Assembly: GCA_965370415.1 (NCBI GenBank)
Contig: CBDUTJ010000026.1
Coordinates: 1-40,381, forward strand
DNA: 40,381 nt
Source of the DNA: JACNIV01 sp965370415
Lineage (GTDB): Bacteria; Cloacimonadota; Cloacimonadia; Cloacimonadales; TCS61
Direction of reading: 5' to 3'
Position numbers and translations under genes: made by a program. A model generated the notes under the pieces. That model saw only the letters and a program-made list of their open reading frames with translations, ran no database searches and was not told the DNA's origin. Shown one piece after another: positions 38,503-40,381 of this stretch. Each line of letters begins with the position of its first letter. The stretch's first letter is position 1.

Positions 38503-40381
38503 ATGAAGAAAATGAAATTAATTTTCACATTCATTATTTTAGCAACAAGCCTGAGTTTCTTATATGCAGGCTGGGATTTCGTAGCAGGAGGATATATTTC
38601 CAAAATCGACTTCGTTGGAAATGATGGATGGGCTGTTTTAAGTGAAGGTCTTGTGATACATACACCAGACGGTGGAACAACCTGGGGATACCAGGAAACT
38701 GATACATCAGAAAGACTTTATGATGTTAGTTTTGTTAGTAATTTAGAAGGATGGGTAGCAGGAAATGATGGGCTGATATTCCATACTACGGATGGTGGAA
38801 ATACCTGGACACAACAAAATAGCTCAACAACAACAAATCTGCAATCTATTTGTTTCGTTGATGCTCTTAATGGCTGGGCAGCAGGAAGTTATGGTGAAGT
38901 CCTTCATACTTCTGATGGTGGTGTTACCTGGGCTGCGCAAACCAGTGGTATAAGTAGTAAAATCTATTCGATCTTTTTTGTAGATGCCCTTAATGGTTGG
39001 GCAGTTGCAGCTAGCGATTATATTATTCACACAACTGATGGTGGTGCAACCTGGGTTACTCAGACCAATCCAACCACCGATTCTATGAAAGATATAATTT
39101 TTTATGATGTTAATGAAGGTTGGGCAACGGGACTTAAAAAAGTAATTCATACTGTTGACGGTGGAGCAACCTGGGTTCAACAAGCAAATCCTGCTGATGA
39201 AAATCTCTATGGAATTGGAATGGGTGACAACAATCACCTCTGGGTTGTAGGTATTGATGGTGAAATATTAGTTACAACCGATGGTGGTACAACCTGGACT
39301 GAACAGAGTTTCTCTCTTGATTGGTTCCTAGGAGCTTATTTTGAAGATAATCTTACAGGTTGGATTGTAGGTTCTGGCGGCGCAATATACAAAACAACAG
39401 ATGGAGGTTCGAACTGGATTGCTCAGCAAGCAGGAACATCTTCCGGATTAAGACGAACTGTTTTTGTAGATGAAAACAATGTGTGGGGTTGTGGAACTAA
39501 AGGGTTTATTATACATTCTGGAGATGGAGGTCTTACCTGGGAAAGTAAAGATTCTGGTTTTGATGACTGGATCTGGGATATTACTTTCGCTTCGGATAAC
39601 CTTCACGGCTGGGCAGCCGGTGATGATCAAACTGGTGAAACTCCTATTCTTGCTACTGTAGATGGAGGAGAAACATGGGTACAACAACTTACCGGAATAT
39701 ATGTTGATATCGTTGGAATCGAAGCAGTTAGTAATACAGAAGTTTTTGCTGCTGCAAAAGGTGGAAATATCCTACATACAACTGATGGAGGAACTACCTG
39801 GAATCAACAAACCAGTGGTGTTACTGTAGATTTCAAAAGCATAGAGATGGTTTCTGAAGATATTGGCTGGATCGTTGGTTCGGATGGCACTATCCTCTAC
39901 ACAGATAATGGTGGCGCAAACTGGGCACAACAAACAAGTGGAACTACAGAAAACATTTACGATGTTTCTTTTATAGATTTCCAAAATGGCTGGGCAGTTG
40001 CCTATGGGGGTGTGATACTTCACACAACAGATGGTGGAACTACCTGGAGTTCTCAACCATCTGGAACTACTGGTAACTTCACCAGGGTTTCTGCTATTGA
40101 TTTAAATGAAGTTTGGGCGATTGCTGGTGAAGGATTTCATACTACTGATGGTGGTCTCACCTGGACTGCAGTACCAATTCCTTGTTCTATTGGATTATGG
40201 GGATTAGATTTTGTTAATAGTAATCTTGGTGTTGCTATGGGTAATGGTGGAATTGTTACAAGATTCACCTCAGAGGAATTAAATCCTCCAACCAACGTAT
40301 CAGTAGATCCCGAGACCTGGCTGCTTACCTGGGAAGCTCCTGAAGGTGCAGCCATCTTCACTGATAATTTTGATTCCTACA
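38503..40381 (+). CDS. Secreted YCF48/BNR-type repeat protein (cut by window edge)
   Basis: An open frame of 626 codons runs off the right edge. A signal peptide (MKKMKLIFTFIILATSLSFL, cleavage probably after LYA) is followed by 13 repeats of about 45 residues with the core GWAVGxxGxIxHTxDGGxTW, as in YCF48/photosystem II assembly factor-like and BNR beta-propeller proteins. From about residue 594 a fibronectin type III-like domain begins (NPPTNVSVDPETWLLTWEAP). In FCB-group bacteria such architectures often end in a C-terminal sorting domain, which would lie outside the window and cannot be confirmed. The protein is probably cell-surface or released, with two beta-propellers' worth of repeats. 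The function is unknown. Confidence 0.88.
   Translation, partial: MKKMKLIFTFIILATSLSFLYAGWDFVAGGYISKIDFVGNDGWAVLSEGLVIHTPDGGTTWGYQETDTSERLYDVSFVSNLEGWVAGNDGLIFHTTDGGNTWTQQNSSTTTNLQSICFVDALNGWAAGSYGEVLHTSDGGVTWAAQTSGISSKIYSIFFVDALNGWAVAASDYIIHTTDGGATWVTQTNPTTDSMKDIIFYDVNEGWATGLKKVIHTVDGGATWVQQANPADENLYGIGMGDNNHLWVVGIDGEILVTTDGGTTWTEQSFSLDWFLGAYFEDNLTGWIVGSGGAIYKTTDGGSNWIAQQAGTSSGLRRTVFVDENNVWGCGTKGFIIHSGDGGLTWESKDSGFDDWIWDITFASDNLHGWAAGDDQTGETPILATVDGGETWVQQLTGIYVDIVGIEAVSNTEVFAAAKGGNILHTTDGGTTWNQQTSGVTVDFKSIEMVSEDIGWIVGSDGTILYTDNGGANWAQQTSGTTENIYDVSFIDFQNGWAVAYGGVILHTTDGGTTWSSQPSGTTGNFTRVSAIDLNEVWAIAGEGFHTTDGGLTWTAVPIPCSIGLWGLDFVNSNLGVAMGNGGIVTRFTSEELNPPTNVSVDPETWLLTWEAPEGAAIFTDNFDSY

Noticed and set aside
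38824..40361. Minus-strand ORFs across the YCF48-repeat gene
   Set aside because: Their repeated Cys/Pro-rich sequences are simply the reverse complement of the DGGTTW repeats.

Overview
The window is AT-rich bacterial DNA with an lpxB-type lipid A gene, two large exported proteins (one ending like an outer-membrane beta-barrel, one built of YCF48/BNR-type repeats), tightly packed operons and many short intergenic repeats. No rRNA or other marker gene is present. The gene set (branched-chain acyl-CoA oxidation, ETF plus Hdr-like electron carriers, phosphate butyryltransferases, a large FCB-type surface protein) best fits an uncultured, anaerobic, amino-acid or short-chain-acid fermenting or syntrophic Gram-negative of the FCB group, for example Cloacimonadota. 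That placement is inference.

1-21252, all on the minus strand (transcription runs from high to low coordinates): a roughly 21 kb branched-chain acyl-CoA catabolic cluster. In transcription order it holds three acyl-CoA dehydrogenases; EtfB and EtfA; HdrA; a fused HdrC-HdrB; a MeaB-type GTPase; the large and small subunits of a B12 mutase whose specificity residues are those of isobutyryl-CoA mutase; an MBL-fold hydrolase; a nitroreductase; an archaeal-type HMG-CoA synthase / thiolase / DUF35 trio; the 3-methylcrotonyl-CoA carboxylase beta subunit; methylglutaconyl-CoA hydratase; the biotin carboxylase; and a truncated protein likely to be the biotin carrier. Together these could take valine-derived isobutyryl-CoA to butyryl-CoA, and leucine-derived 3-methylcrotonyl-CoA to HMG-CoA and then to acetyl-CoA without an HMG-CoA lyase, or run in reverse. 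Two small selfish-looking genes (S23 four-helix bundle, GxxExxY) sit inside the cluster. Acyl-CoA dehydrogenases 2 and 3 (20143 and 21252) have lost complementary halves of the FAD site and may be obligate partners.

21253-24230: a ribbon-helix-helix-like small protein, and two phosphate butyryltransferase paralogues around a cupin.

24231-27085: an accessory patch with a REP-associated (RAYT) transposase and 101-bp-period repeats, a 1.18 kb segment bounded by inverted repeats that carries two unrecognised genes, and a HEPN-like gene.

27086-32307 (minus): aminotransferase, DUF374 acyltransferase, LpxB, a cysteine-containing conserved protein, a DUF401 membrane protein and YjbQ, closely spaced.

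32440-40381 (plus): double PspC-domain protein, 4-oxalocrotonate tautomerase, a 1096-residue putative outer-membrane protein, GmhA, Dtd, a YihX-like HAD phosphatase, two tiny arginine-rich proteins, and a secreted 13-repeat YCF48-type protein cut by the window edge.
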